DNA of 22,111 nucleotides from Burkholderiaceae bacterium (GTDB lineage Bacteria; Pseudomonadota; Gammaproteobacteria; Burkholderiales; Burkholderiaceae), in contig JAGOCV010000030.1 of the NCBI GenBank assembly GCA_017998575.1, forward strand, positions 1 through 22,111. Direction: 5' to 3'. Numbering within the stretch: the first letter of the stretch is position 1; every line of letters begins with the position of its first letter. Under the pieces are notes generated by a model, which was not told where the DNA came from, did no database searches, and was given only the letters and a program-made list of their open reading frames with translations. Made by a program: the position numbers and the translations under genes. Below, piece by piece: positions 1 through 7,771 of the stretch.

Positions 1-1272
1 GCGGATCTGCACCGTGCCGCGGCTCGTGGGATTGAGATTGCACACGCTGGCGGTGAAGGCCGGGAAGGTGTGCAACGGCTCGCCGAACGCATCGAGCGAC
101 AGCGGTTGCACGTGGTACTCGATGTTGGGCCAGGGGTGCGACGGATCGCTGCGCGTGAACGCGCCCAGCTGCGAGGGCGCCATGCTCATCGGCCCGCTGC
201 GCGAGAGCAGGTATTCGAGCCCGATGCGCGCCTTGCCCCAGAGCGACGACGACAGCACGTTGAGCGTGGGCGCGCCGTCGATGCGGTAGACCGCGCGGAT
301 CTGCAGGTGGTCCTGCAGGTTGGCGCCCACGCCCGGCAGGTCGGCCACCACGGGGATGCCGTGCCGCTGCAGCAGCGATGCCGGGCCGACGCCCGAGAGC
401 TGCAGCAGCTGCGGCGTGCCGATGCTGCCGGCCGACAGCACCACGGCAGTGGTGGCATGCGCGAGGGTGCGGCCTTCGCCGTCGTGCACCTCGACGCCGG
501 TGCAGCGCAGGCTGCCGTCGGGCTGCACCTCGGTGATCACGCGCGAGACCTGGGCGCCCGTCCATTGCTCGAAGTTGGACCGGGCGTAGCAGGCGGGCCG
601 CAGGAAGGCGCGCGCGGTGTTCCAGCGCCACCCGTTCTTCTGGTTGACCTGGAAGTAGCCCACGCCTTCGTTGTCGCCGCGGTTGAAATCGCGCGTGTGC
701 GGGATGCCGGCCTGCTGCGCGGCATCGGCGAAGGCATCGAGGATGTCCCAGCGCAGGCGCTGTTTTTCCACGCGCCATTCGCCGCCGTGGCCGTGGTAGC
801 GGCCGAAGTCGGCGTCGCGCAGCGCGGCCTGGTCGGCGTCGCCGATGTAGTGGTCTTCATGGCGCATGAAGTCGGGCAGCACGTTCTCCCAGCGCCAGGC
901 GTCGTCGCCGGTGAGCTGCGCCCAGCCGTCGTAGTCGCGCCGTTGGCCGCGCATGTAGATCATGCCGTTGATGCTGCTGCTGCCGCCCAGCGTCTTGCCG
1001 CGCGGATAGCGCAGCACGCGGCCACCCAGTCCCGGTTCGGCCTCGGTGCTGTAGAGCCAGTCGGTGCGCGGGTTGCCGATGCAATAGAGGTAGCCCACCG
1101 GGATGTGGATCCAGTGGTAGTCGTCCTTGCGGCCAGCCTCGACCAGCAGCACCCGCAACTTGCGGTCGGCCGACAGCCGGTTGGCCAGCAGGCAGCCGGC
1201 CGTGCCGGCGCCGACGATGATGTAGTCGAACGTCAGCTCGGGTGGCGTCTGCGTTGCCTCGGGTGCGCTCAT
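1..1272 (-). CDS. GMC-family FAD-dependent oxidoreductase (choline/alcohol dehydrogenase-like), C-terminus cut by window edge
   Basis: A flavoprotein dehydrogenase of the glucose-methanol-choline family, which oxidises alcohols to aldehydes or ketones. The 424 codons seen start with the ADP-binding fold (YIIVGAGTAGC, about residues 17-27, with an acidic VEAG at 44-47). The first GMC signature (RYPRGKTLGGSSSINGMIY, 88-106) and the second (AGSIGTPQLLQLSGVGP, 281-297) follow. Family members are about 530-560 residues, so the C-terminal domain with the catalytic His pair lies outside the window. The start ATG at 1272 has GAGGAG nine bases upstream. It lies 102 nt downstream of mmsA on the same strand, so the two are probably co-transcribed. 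The substrate cannot be read from sequence; choline is only one option. Family assignment is firm, substrate is not. Confidence 0.93.
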   Translation of the reverse strand, partial: MSAPEATQTPPELTFDYIIVGAGTAGCLLANRLSADRKLRVLLVEAGRKDDYHWIHIPVGYLYCIGNPRTDWLYSTEAEPGLGGRVLRYPRGKTLGGSSSINGMIYMRGQRRDYDGWAQLTGDDAWRWENVLPDFMRHEDHYIGDADQAALRDADFGRYHGHGGEWRVEKQRLRWDILDAFADAAQQAGIPHTRDFNRGDNEGVGYFQVNQKNGWRWNTARAFLRPACYARSNFEQWTGAQVSRVITEVQPDGSLRCTGVEVHDGEGRTLAHATTAVVLSAGSIGTPQLLQLSGVGPASLLQRHGIPVVADLPGVGANLQDHLQIRAVYRIDGAPTLNVLSSSLWGKARIGLEYLLSRSGPMSMAPSQLGAFTRSDPSHPWPNIEYHVQPLSLDAFGEPLHTFPAFTASVCNLNPTSRGTVQIR

Positions 1273-1337
1273 CGGGCCTGTCTCCTCGTGCATCGCGCGG
1301 CATCAGGGGCCGCGTCGTGCCGCGCATTGTGGCGCGG

Positions 1338-1374
1338 CCCGCTTGCGCGGGGCTTTCAGGCCGGCCCGCCGGCC
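1338..1374 (-). other. two hairpins between mmsA and the GMC gene
   Basis: Directly after the mmsA stop codon there is a perfect stem GGCCGG/CCGGCC with a 4-base loop (1359-1374), then a second stem CCCGC/GCGGG with a TTGC loop (1338-1351). Neither is followed by a T-run in the minus-strand direction. They look like an RNA-stabilising or weak intercistronic structure rather than a full intrinsic terminator. Confidence 0.4.
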
Positions 1375-2898
1375 TTACTTCGAGGTCGGCATGACGAACT
1401 CGGCGCCCTTGGGGGTGCTCTCGGGCCAACGCTGCATCACGCTCTTCTGCCGGGTGTAGAAGCGCACGCCTTCCTCGCCGTAGGCATGCATGTCGCCGAA
1501 CAGCGAGCGCTTCCAGCCGCCGAAGCCATGCCAGGCCATCGGCACCGGGATGGGCACGTTGATGCCCACCATGCCCACCTGGATGCGGCGCGAGAATTCG
1601 CGCGCCACGTTGCCGTCGCGCGTGAAGCAGCTCACGCCGTTGCCGAACTCATGGTCGTTGATGATCTTCACCGCCTCGGCGAAATCCTTCACGCGCACGC
1701 AGGAGAGCACGGGGCCGAAGATTTCTTCCTTGTAGATGCGCATCCCGGTGGTCACGTGGTCGAACAGCGTGCCGCCCATCCAGAAGCCGTTGTCGCAACC
1801 GTTGCCCGCGCTGGCGCCGGCGAACGATCGGCCATCCACCAGCAGGGTGGCGCCCTCGCTCACGCCCACGTCGATGTAGCCGCAGATGCGGTCGTGCGCG
1901 GCGCGCGTGACGATGGGGCCCATCTCGGCGTCCAGGTTCATGCCGTCGAGCACCTTGAGTGTCCTGGTGCGTTCGATCAGCTTGGGGATGATCTTGTCCG
2001 CCACGTCGCCCACGAGCACCGCCACGCTGATGGCCATGCAGCGTTCGCCGGCCGAGCCGTAGGCCGAGCCGATGAGTGCATCGACCGTCTGGTCCAGGTC
2101 GGCGTCGGGCATCACCACCATGTGGTTCTTGGCGCCGCCCAGCGCCTGCACGCGCTTGCCGTGGTGCGCGCCGGTTTCGTAGATGTAGTTGGCAATGGGC
2201 GTGGAGCCCACGAACGACACCGCCTTCACGTCAGGATGTTCCAGCAGCGCATCCACGGCCTCCTTGTCGCCCTGCACGACGTTGAACACGCCGTCGGGCA
2301 GCCCCGCCTTCTTGAGCAGCTCGGCCATGAAGAGCGAGGCGCTCGGGTCGGTCGGGCTGGGCTTGAGCACGAAGCTGTTGCCGCAGGCGATGGCCACGGG
2401 GAACATCCACATCGGCACCATCACCGGGAAGTTGAACGGCGTGATGCCGGCCACCACGCCCAGCGGCTGGCGCATCGTCCAGTTGTCGATGCCGGTGGAT
2501 ACCTGCTCGGTGTAGTCGCCCTTGAGCAGCTGCGGGATGCCGGTGGCGAATTCGACGATGTCGATGCCGCGCGTGACTTCGCCCTGCGCATCGGTGAAAA
2601 CCTTGCCGTGCTCCAGCGTGATCATCTTCGCCAGCGCGTCGCGGTTCTGGTTGAGTAGCTCCAGGAACTTGAACATCACGCGCGCCCGGCGCAGCGGGGG
2701 CGTGTCGGCCCAGGCCGGGAAGGCAGCCTGCGCGGCGGCCACGGCACGGTCGACGGCTGCGCTATCCGCGAGCGCCACGCGGCCGGTGACCGCGCCTGTG
2801 GCCGGATTGAATACATCCTGCTGGCGCGTGCCGCCAGCGGCAGGCTGACCGGCGATCCAGTGGGCGATGGCGGGAATGGGGCTCGGGGTGGCATTCAT
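1375..2898 (-). CDS. mmsA: methylmalonate-semialdehyde dehydrogenase (CoA-acylating)
   Basis: NAD-dependent aldehyde dehydrogenase that converts methylmalonate (or malonate) semialdehyde plus CoA to propionyl- or acetyl-CoA with CO2 release, the last step of valine, thymine or inositol degradation. The 507-residue protein has the full family length. The catalytic cysteine is in GSAGERCMA (Cys287). Where ordinary aldehyde dehydrogenases carry the general-base Glu, this protein has GGAKNHMVV (255-263) with Asn258, the hallmark of the CoA-acylating MMSDH branch. I chose ATG 2898 (MNATPSPIP) because the family begins here; the reading frame stays open upstream through non-conserved sequence. The ribosome site is weak (GAGAC). 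It is divergent from a LysR gene and followed by a GMC dehydrogenase on the same strand, which suggests a LysR-controlled two-gene unit. Confidence 0.95.
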   Translation of the reverse strand: MNATPSPIPAIAHWIAGQPAAGGTRQQDVFNPATGAVTGRVALADSAAVDRAVAAAQAAFPAWADTPPLRRARVMFKFLELLNQNRDALAKMITLEHGKVFTDAQGEVTRGIDIVEFATGIPQLLKGDYTEQVSTGIDNWTMRQPLGVVAGITPFNFPVMVPMWMFPVAIACGNSFVLKPSPTDPSASLFMAELLKKAGLPDGVFNVVQGDKEAVDALLEHPDVKAVSFVGSTPIANYIYETGAHHGKRVQALGGAKNHMVVMPDADLDQTVDALIGSAYGSAGERCMAISVAVLVGDVADKIIPKLIERTRTLKVLDGMNLDAEMGPIVTRAAHDRICGYIDVGVSEGATLLVDGRSFAGASAGNGCDNGFWMGGTLFDHVTTGMRIYKEEIFGPVLSCVRVKDFAEAVKIINDHEFGNGVSCFTRDGNVAREFSRRIQVGMVGINVPIPVPMAWHGFGGWKRSLFGDMHAYGEEGVRFYTRQKSVMQRWPESTPKGAEFVMPTSK

Positions 2899-2945
2899 GG
2901 CGGTTGTCTCGTGCGGTCGACCGGGGCGGCAGAAGGAAGGGGCCC

Positions 2946-2973
2946 AGTCTAGGCGTGCATGCCGGCTTTGCAA
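2946..2973 (-). promoter_or_regulatory. possible mmsA promoter
   Basis: Read on the minus strand, TTGCAA (2973-2968) and TAGACT (2951-2946) are 16 bases apart, each matching the sigma-70 consensus at four of six positions. Transcription would begin about 40 nt before the mmsA ATG. The palindrome at 2993-3014 lies just upstream of the -35, where an activator would bind. Prediction by eye only. Confidence 0.3.
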
Positions 2974-2984
2974 AGACACATGGC

Positions 2985-3014
2985 TTGACTTCATTGTTCG
3001 ATGAATCGAACAAT
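2985..3014 (+). promoter_or_regulatory. possible lysR promoter overlapping the palindrome
   Basis: TTGACT (2985-2990, five of six -35 positions) is followed after 18 bases by AACAAT (3009-3014, four of six -10 positions). The palindrome fills the spacer and the -10, so binding there would block this promoter, as expected for negative autoregulation by a LysR protein. Weak -10; inference. Confidence 0.3.
2993..3014. promoter_or_regulatory. perfect 10+10 bp palindrome, probable operator in the mmsA/lysR divergent region
   Basis: ATTGTTCGAT (2993-3002) and its exact reverse complement ATCGAACAAT (3005-3014) are separated by two bases. It is AT-rich in a GC-rich surrounding and lies between divergent mmsA and a LysR gene, the usual place for a LysR binding site. 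The symmetric T/A pairs are 10 or 12 bases apart, so it does not centre on the textbook T-N11-A box. The owner of the site is inferred. Confidence 0.6.
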
Positions 3015-3035
3015 TGGTGGTTTACCGCCCTGCCC

Positions 3036-3980
3036 ATGGCCTCGTCTTCCCGCCTTGCTCCAGTGCTCTCCGATCTGCACCTGCTCACCGTGCTGGGGCA
3101 GACGCGCAGCTACACGCAGGCCGCGCGCCGGCTGGGAGTGTCCAAGGCCACGGTGAGCCTGCGCGTGGCCGAGCTGGAGCGCGCGGCCGGCGTGCCGCTG
3201 GTGGTGCGCACCACGCGTTCGGTCGCGCTCACCGCAGCGGGTCAGCAACTGGTCACCGAAACCGAACAGTCCTTCTCGCGCATCGAGCAGAGCTTCGCCG
3301 CCGTGCGCGATCTGGCCAGCACGCCGCGCGGCGTCGTGCGCATCACGGCGCCCGTGGCGCTGGGACGCCAGCACATCGCGCCGCTGATGGCGCCGCTGCT
3401 GATGCGCTATCCCGAAATCCGCGTCGAACTCGACCTGACCGACCGCTTCGTCAACCTCGCGCACGAGGGTTTCGATCTCGCCATCCGCCACACCCACACG
3501 CCTCCCGATACGCATGTGGCCTGGACGCTGTGCGAGACACGCTCGATGCTGGTTGCCAGCCCCGACTACCTCGCGCGGCGCGGTGCGCCGCGGCATCCGC
3601 AGGATCTGTCGGCGCACGACTGCCTGCTCTACCTGCGCCCCGGCACGGTGCAGGGCTGGAGCTTCGAGCGCGTGCCGGCACGGCGAGGTGCCGGGCCCGT
3701 CACCGTGGCGGTGGACGGCCCCTTCAAGGCCAACAACAGCGAGGTGCTGCGCGAAGCCGTGGCGGCCGGCCTGGGCATCGGTCTGCTGCCGGACTTCAGC
3801 GCCCGGCCGGCCACGCCTGCCGGAGAGCTGGTCCCCGTGCTGCCGGGCTGGCGACCGCAGGGCTTCTTCGGCGCGCGCCTGTATGCGATCCGGCCCTGGT
3901 CGCCGCAGGTGCCGCGCGCCGTGCAGTGTGTGGTCGAGCATCTGCGCGAAGGGCTGGCGCAGGGTTTCCAGGCCCCCTGA
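3036..3980 (+). CDS. LysR-family transcriptional regulator
   Basis: A 314-residue LysR regulator, normal length for the family. The N-terminal winged helix-turn-helix covers about residues 12-70, with YTQAARRLGVSKATVSLRVAELE (26-48) as the recognition region. The rest is the periplasmic-binding-protein-like effector domain, with FDLAIRHT and a C-terminal GLGIGLLPDF stretch. The pattern resembles the CrgA/AaeR-like branch. I placed the start at ATG 3036 (MASSSRL); the frame is open upstream to 2904, but that extension would be translated through the palindrome. No strong ribosome site is seen (GGTGG 15 bases upstream at best). It is divergent from mmsA and the GMC dehydrogenase and is their likely regulator. 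The effector is unknown. Confidence 0.93.
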   Translation: MASSSRLAPVLSDLHLLTVLGQTRSYTQAARRLGVSKATVSLRVAELERAAGVPLVVRTTRSVALTAAGQQLVTETEQSFSRIEQSFAAVRDLASTPRGVVRITAPVALGRQHIAPLMAPLLMRYPEIRVELDLTDRFVNLAHEGFDLAIRHTHTPPDTHVAWTLCETRSMLVASPDYLARRGAPRHPQDLSAHDCLLYLRPGTVQGWSFERVPARRGAGPVTVAVDGPFKANNSEVLREAVAAGLGIGLLPDFSARPATPAGELVPVLPGWRPQGFFGARLYAIRPWSPQVPRAVQCVVEHLREGLAQGFQAP

Positions 3981-3982
3981 TC

Positions 3983-4026
3983 GAGGGGCCGGCCCTCACG
4001 CGTTTGCGGGAATCGCGGATTTTTTC
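3983..4026 (+). terminator. weak terminator-like region after lysR
   Basis: Just past the lysR stop is the palindromic GAGGGGCCGGCCCTC (3983-3997). About 20 bases later a T-run (4020-4025) sits inside a possible CGGGAA/TTCCCG stem. It is not a textbook stem plus U-tract. The rest of the 3981-4149 gap holds only a -10-like TAGGAT at 4063-4068 that could serve the following operon. Confidence 0.3.
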
Positions 4027-4149
4027 CCGGCCTTGGCCTACACCACCGACGGTGCCAGCCGTTAGGATGCCAGCTGTCACATCAGGCTTCGCCATGCTGC
4101 GCGGGCCCTGGCCTCACAGCTTCGCATCGACGCACGAACACACGATTCC

Positions 4150-5256
4150 ATGGAGGACTCCACGCCACGCATCCGCCTCGACGGCGCGACAGTCGTCGCC
4201 AGCGGTGACTGGACAGCGGTGAGTCTCACGGTGCCCAGTGCGTGGCAGGCGGTGGGCGATTCGCTGCGCACGGCCGACGCGAAGGCTTCGTGGAGCTTGC
4301 AGGGCGTGGGCCGGCTCGACCACGTTGGCGCGCAGCTCTTGTGGAATCACTGGGGCCGTGCCTGGCCCGAGCCACTCGATGCGAGCGAGGCCCAGCGCGC
4401 CGTGCTGGCGCACGTGGCCGAGTTCACGGTCCAGTCGCTGCCCGATCCCGATCATTCGCTGTCCGAGCGCTTCCTGTCGCTGGGCGGCCGCCTTTTCGCG
4501 CTGCGCGAGCACCTGCGCGATCTCGTCAGGCTGGTAGGCCAGCTCTTCCTGGACCTGCTGCGGCTGGCGCGCGCGCCCCACCAGGGGCCCTGGCGCGACG
4601 TCTCGGGTCACCTGTTCCACATCGGCGCGACGGCGATGCCGATCACGGCGCTGGTGGGCTTTCTCATCGGCGTGGTGCTGGCCTATCTCACGTCGCAGCA
4701 GTTGCGGCAGTTCGGCGCCGATGCGTTCATCGTCAACATCCTGGGCCTGTCGCTGATCCGCGAGCTCGGCCCGGTGCTGGCGGCCGTGCTGATCGCGGGC
4801 CGGTCGGGCTCTGCCATCACGGCGCAGATCGGCGTGATGCGCGTGACCGAAGAGCTCGACGCCATGCGCGTGATGGGCATCCGCCACGGCTTCCGGCTGG
4901 TGATGCCGCGTGCCATGGCGCTGGCGGTGGCCATGCCGCTGATCACCGTGTGGACCACGGTGGCGGCGCTGCTGGGCGGCATGCTGGCGGCCGATCTGTC
5001 GCTGGGCATCACGCCCTCGTTCTTCATTTCCGAACTGCCCAAGGCGGTTCAGCTGTCCAACCTGGTGCTGGCGATCTCCAAGTCGGTGGTGTTCGGCGTG
5101 CTGATCGCGTTGGTGGGCTGCCACTACGGGCTGCGCGTCAAGCCCAACACCGAAAGCCTGGGCCAGGGCACGACGTCGTCGGTGGTGACCTCGATCACGG
5201 TGGTGATCCTGGTCGATGCGCTGTTCGCCGTGGTCTTCAAGAGCGTGGGGGTGTGA
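4150..5256 (+). CDS. mlaE: MlaE-family lipid ABC transporter permease with N-terminal STAS-like domain
   Basis: Inner-membrane permease of an MCE (mammalian cell entry) lipid transporter. At 368 residues it is about 100 longer than E. coli MlaE. Residues 1-100 are soluble and resemble a STAS domain (sheet-rich, with SWSLQGVGRLDHVGAQLLW at 47-65), the fold that is a separate protein, MlaB, in E. coli. The permease domain begins near 120, with membrane segments around 160-182, 193-216, 255-280, 303-325 and 343-365. The family core RELGPVLAAVLIAGRSGSA (204-222) and MRVTEELDAM (230-239) are intact. The ATG at 4150 lacks a clear ribosome site. Two bases separate its stop from the ATPase gene. Permease assignment is firm; the STAS call rests on position and pattern. 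Confidence 0.93.
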   Translation: MEDSTPRIRLDGATVVASGDWTAVSLTVPSAWQAVGDSLRTADAKASWSLQGVGRLDHVGAQLLWNHWGRAWPEPLDASEAQRAVLAHVAEFTVQSLPDPDHSLSERFLSLGGRLFALREHLRDLVRLVGQLFLDLLRLARAPHQGPWRDVSGHLFHIGATAMPITALVGFLIGVVLAYLTSQQLRQFGADAFIVNILGLSLIRELGPVLAAVLIAGRSGSAITAQIGVMRVTEELDAMRVMGIRHGFRLVMPRAMALAVAMPLITVWTTVAALLGGMLAADLSLGITPSFFISELPKAVQLSNLVLAISKSVVFGVLIALVGCHYGLRVKPNTESLGQGTTSSVVTSITVVILVDALFAVVFKSVGV

Positions 5257-5258
5257 GG

Positions 5259-6083
5259 ATGACCGACGAAGCGCAGGCCACCACCGCTTTGCAGGACGAC
5301 GGCCGCGTGGTCGAGATCGAGCGCCTGTGGACGGTGTTCGGCAGCGAGGACGGCGACGTGGTGATCCACCGCGACCTCGACCTCACCATCCGCCGCGGCG
5401 AAGTGCTCTCGCTGGTGGGCGGCTCGGGCACGGGCAAGACGGTGCTGCTGCGCCAGATCCTCGGCTTGGAGACACCTGCGCGCGGCAGCATCCGCGTGCT
5501 GGGCCGTCCCGTGGGCAGCCTGGGCGGGCGCGAGGCGGCGGGCAGCGTGGGCATGCTGTTCCAGCACGGCGCGCTGTTCTCGGCCTTCAACGTGCTGGAG
5601 AACATTGCCTTCCCGCTGCGCGAATTCAAGATCCTGCCTGACGAGCTGGTGCGCGACGCCGCGCTGGTCAAGCTGCAGATGGTGGGCCTGTCGGCCAAGG
5701 ACGCTCACAAGATGCCGTCCGACCTGTCGGGTGGCATGGTCAAGCGCGTGGCGCTGGCACGCGCGCTCATCATGGACCCGCCTCTGCTGCTGCTCGACGA
5801 GCCCACGGCCGGGCTCGATCCCGACAGCTCCGACGGCTTCTGCACGCTGCTGCGCGCGCTGCACCGCGAGCTCGGGCTCACCGTGGTCATGGTCACGCAC
5901 GATCTGGACACGCTCTACGAGCTGTCCACGCGCATCGCCGTGCTGGCCGAGCAGAAAGTCATCGTGGACGGACCACCGAAGGATGTGATCGCCTTCCCGC
6001 ATCCGTTTATCCATCACTTCTTCCTGGGAGAACGGGGCCAGCGCGCGATGGAGTTGCTGCGCGAATACCCGTTCGCCGTGTAG
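5259..6083 (+). CDS. mlaF: MlaF-type ABC transporter ATP-binding protein
   Basis: Cytoplasmic ATPase that powers the MCE lipid transporter. It has 274 residues, with Walker A GGSGTGKT (54-61), Q-loop Gln102 (LFQHGALF), signature LSGGM (156-160), Walker B LLLLDEP (176-182) and switch His214 (VTHD). The LFQHGALFSAFNVLENIAFPLRE stretch is typical of MlaF. ATG 5259 was chosen because it sits two bases after the permease stop, with the GTGAGG of the upstream gene end serving as ribosome site. The frame is open much further upstream, but that is overlap with the permease gene. The C-terminal FLGERGQRAMELL tail (255-267) resembles the MlaF extension that contacts the STAS partner; that role is inferred. 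Confidence 0.95.
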   Translation: MTDEAQATTALQDDGRVVEIERLWTVFGSEDGDVVIHRDLDLTIRRGEVLSLVGGSGTGKTVLLRQILGLETPARGSIRVLGRPVGSLGGREAAGSVGMLFQHGALFSAFNVLENIAFPLREFKILPDELVRDAALVKLQMVGLSAKDAHKMPSDLSGGMVKRVALARALIMDPPLLLLDEPTAGLDPDSSDGFCTLLRALHRELGLTVVMVTHDLDTLYELSTRIAVLAEQKVIVDGPPKDVIAFPHPFIHHFFLGERGQRAMELLREYPFAV

Positions 6084-6107
6084 CAGGAACGAGAAAGGAG
6101 CAACGCA

Positions 6108-7091
6108 ATGGAAAACAAGGCCCATGCCCTGGCCGCCGGTTTCTTCGTCATCGGCGTCGCGGCGCTGCTCGTGGCGATGTCGATGTGGCTGATGCGCGAC
6201 ACCGAAGTGCGCAACATCTATGAAATGTCCACGCGCGAATCGGTGGCCGGCCTGCAGCCGCAGGCGGCGGTGCGCTATCGCGGCCTCACTGTGGGCCGCG
6301 TGACCGAGATCGGCTTTGACCCGCAGGTGCGCGGCAACGTGCTGGTGCGCATCACGGTGGCCGACGACACCCCGATGACGCGCTCCACCTTCGCGCAGCT
6401 GTCGCAGCAGGGCGTGACGGGCCTGGCGTTCATCCAGCTCGACGACGAAGGCGAGTCCACCGAGCCGCTGCCACCCAACCCCGAGAAGCCGCCGAGGCTG
6501 CCGCTCAAGCCGTCGCTGTTCTCGCAGCTGGCCTCGCGCGGCGAAGCCATCCTCGAGCAGGTGGAGATCACCACGCGCCGTGTCAACGAGATCATCGGCC
6601 CGGACAACCAGAAGCTGGTGCAGGACACGCTGGGCAACCTGAGCGCGGCGGCGGGCGGCGTCAACCGCCTCACCGAACGACTCGACGCGACGGTGACGCA
6701 GCGTCTCGATCCGGCGCTCGAAGCCATGGCGCCGGCCGTGCGCGACACCGGCGCGGCCATGGTCTCGATGAAGACCGCCGCCGACAACGTGGCGCGCGCA
6801 TCGGAAGACATCGGCAATACGGCGCGCCGCCTCAACGCCAAGGACGGCCCGATCGACCGGCTGGCCGAAGGCACGCAGGCGCTCTCGCACGCTGCCGACT
6901 CGTTCAATTCGGCCACGCTGCCCCGCATCAACCGCGTGACCGAGGAAACCTCGCGCGCCGCGCGCCAGCTCAGCCGTGCCGCCAACTCCATCAACGACAA
7001 CCCGCAATCGCTGCTGTTCGGCAACGGCCCCGTGCCGCCGGGCCCGGGCGAAGAAGGATTCACCGCGCCGCGCGCAGGAGCCACGCCATGA
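6108..7091 (+). CDS. mlaD: MCE-domain (MlaD-like) lipid-binding protein
   Basis: Membrane-anchored periplasmic MCE protein that forms the lipid-binding ring of the transporter. The start ATG has AAAGGAG seven bases upstream. Residues 8-29 are one membrane helix. The MCE domain spans about 38-115, with the typical AAVRYRGLTVGRVTEIGFDP (53-72) and a QGVTGLAFIQLD end. Residues 140-300 are a long, probably helical or coiled-coil tail rich in Ala, Arg and Thr, closing with NPQSLLFG (298-305) and a Pro/Gly-rich end. At 327 residues it is much longer than E. coli MlaD (about 180), so the tail may reach across the periplasm, somewhat like PqiB or LetB. Its stop overlaps the lipoprotein start (ATGA). 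Confidence 0.92.
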   Translation: MENKAHALAAGFFVIGVAALLVAMSMWLMRDTEVRNIYEMSTRESVAGLQPQAAVRYRGLTVGRVTEIGFDPQVRGNVLVRITVADDTPMTRSTFAQLSQQGVTGLAFIQLDDEGESTEPLPPNPEKPPRLPLKPSLFSQLASRGEAILEQVEITTRRVNEIIGPDNQKLVQDTLGNLSAAAGGVNRLTERLDATVTQRLDPALEAMAPAVRDTGAAMVSMKTAADNVARASEDIGNTARRLNAKDGPIDRLAEGTQALSHAADSFNSATLPRINRVTEETSRAARQLSRAANSINDNPQSLLFGNGPVPPGPGEEGFTAPRAGATP

Positions 7092-7771
7092 CCGCCGACC
7101 GTTCCGTCTTCCGCCGCCACCCGCTGCCGGCCCTGGATTCGCGCCGGGGCGTGCTGATGCTCGCCGGCGCGGCGGGCCTCGCCCTTGCCGGTTGCTCGCT
7201 GCCCGACAAGCCCGTGCGCTCCACGCTCTATGACTTCGGCCCCGGCCCGCTGACCCCCCGCCCGCAAGACCGGCGCGCGCCGTTGCCGGCGATCGCGCTG
7301 GCCGATGTCGAGGCCGACGGCATGCTAGACAGCACGGCCGTGCTCTACCGGCTCGCCTACGCCGACGCGAACCAGCTGCGGCCCTATGCCCAGGCGCGCT
7401 GGAGCGCGCTGCCGGCGCTGCTGGTACGCCGGCGCATGCGCGAAGCGCTGGGCGAGCGGCGCGCCGTATTCACAGCCGAGGAAGCCGCGTCGCAGGCCCG
7501 CGTTGGTGGCCGGGTGCCGCATACCCTGCGCGTCGAACTCGATGAGTTCACGCACCATTTCGAGAGCCCCACCGACAGCCGCGGCGTCGTGCGTCTGCGC
7601 GTCACGCTGACCGAGAGCACGACGGTGGGCGACCGCCTGCTGGGCCAGCGAGCCGTGGTGGCCACGCGCCCGGCCGACAGCGGCGACGCCAGCGGTGGCG
7701 TGCGCGCGCTGGCTGCCGCCACCGATGCGGCGATCGAGGACATCGCCCAATGGCTGCAGCAGATACCCTGA
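7088..7771 (+). CDS. ABC-type transport auxiliary lipoprotein (PqiC-like)
   Basis: A 227-residue lipoprotein with the ABC_trans_aux-type pattern seen in PqiC and partners of MCE transporters. The signal ends in the lipobox LALAGC, so Cys36 would be lipidated and the protein probably placed in the outer membrane. Downstream come the YDFGPG motif, IALADVEADGMLDSTAVLYRL, and an ARWSALPALLVRRRMREAL helix characteristic of the family. The start overlaps the mlaD stop by four bases (ATGA), pointing to translational coupling; a start inside the signal at MLAG is possible but less likely. It replaces MlaC in this operon: no soluble MlaC-like carrier gene is present. The exact partner in the outer membrane is unknown. 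Confidence 0.88.
   Translation: MTADRSVFRRHPLPALDSRRGVLMLAGAAGLALAGCSLPDKPVRSTLYDFGPGPLTPRPQDRRAPLPAIALADVEADGMLDSTAVLYRLAYADANQLRPYAQARWSALPALLVRRRMREALGERRAVFTAEEAASQARVGGRVPHTLRVELDEFTHHFESPTDSRGVVRLRVTLTESTTVGDRLLGQRAVVATRPADSGDASGGVRALAAATDAAIEDIAQWLQQIP

Noticed and set aside
70..2658. An 862-codon open frame on the plus strand
   Set aside because: It lies antisense to the GMC and mmsA genes, is dominated by His, Ala, Arg and Val, and has no recognisable domain; typical of GC-rich shadow frames.
2904..3035. N-terminal extension of the first LysR protein
   Set aside because: It encodes the palindromic operator region and does not look like a LysR N-terminus; the conserved helix-turn-helix starts soon after 3036.
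4114..5124. A 336-codon minus-strand frame opposite the permease
   Set aside because: Composition (Arg, Gln, His) and full overlap with a conserved membrane protein show it is a shadow.
5124..7007. A 627-codon open frame on the minus strand
   Set aside because: Antisense to the clearly functional mlaF and mlaD genes; His/Arg-rich low-complexity translation with no motif.
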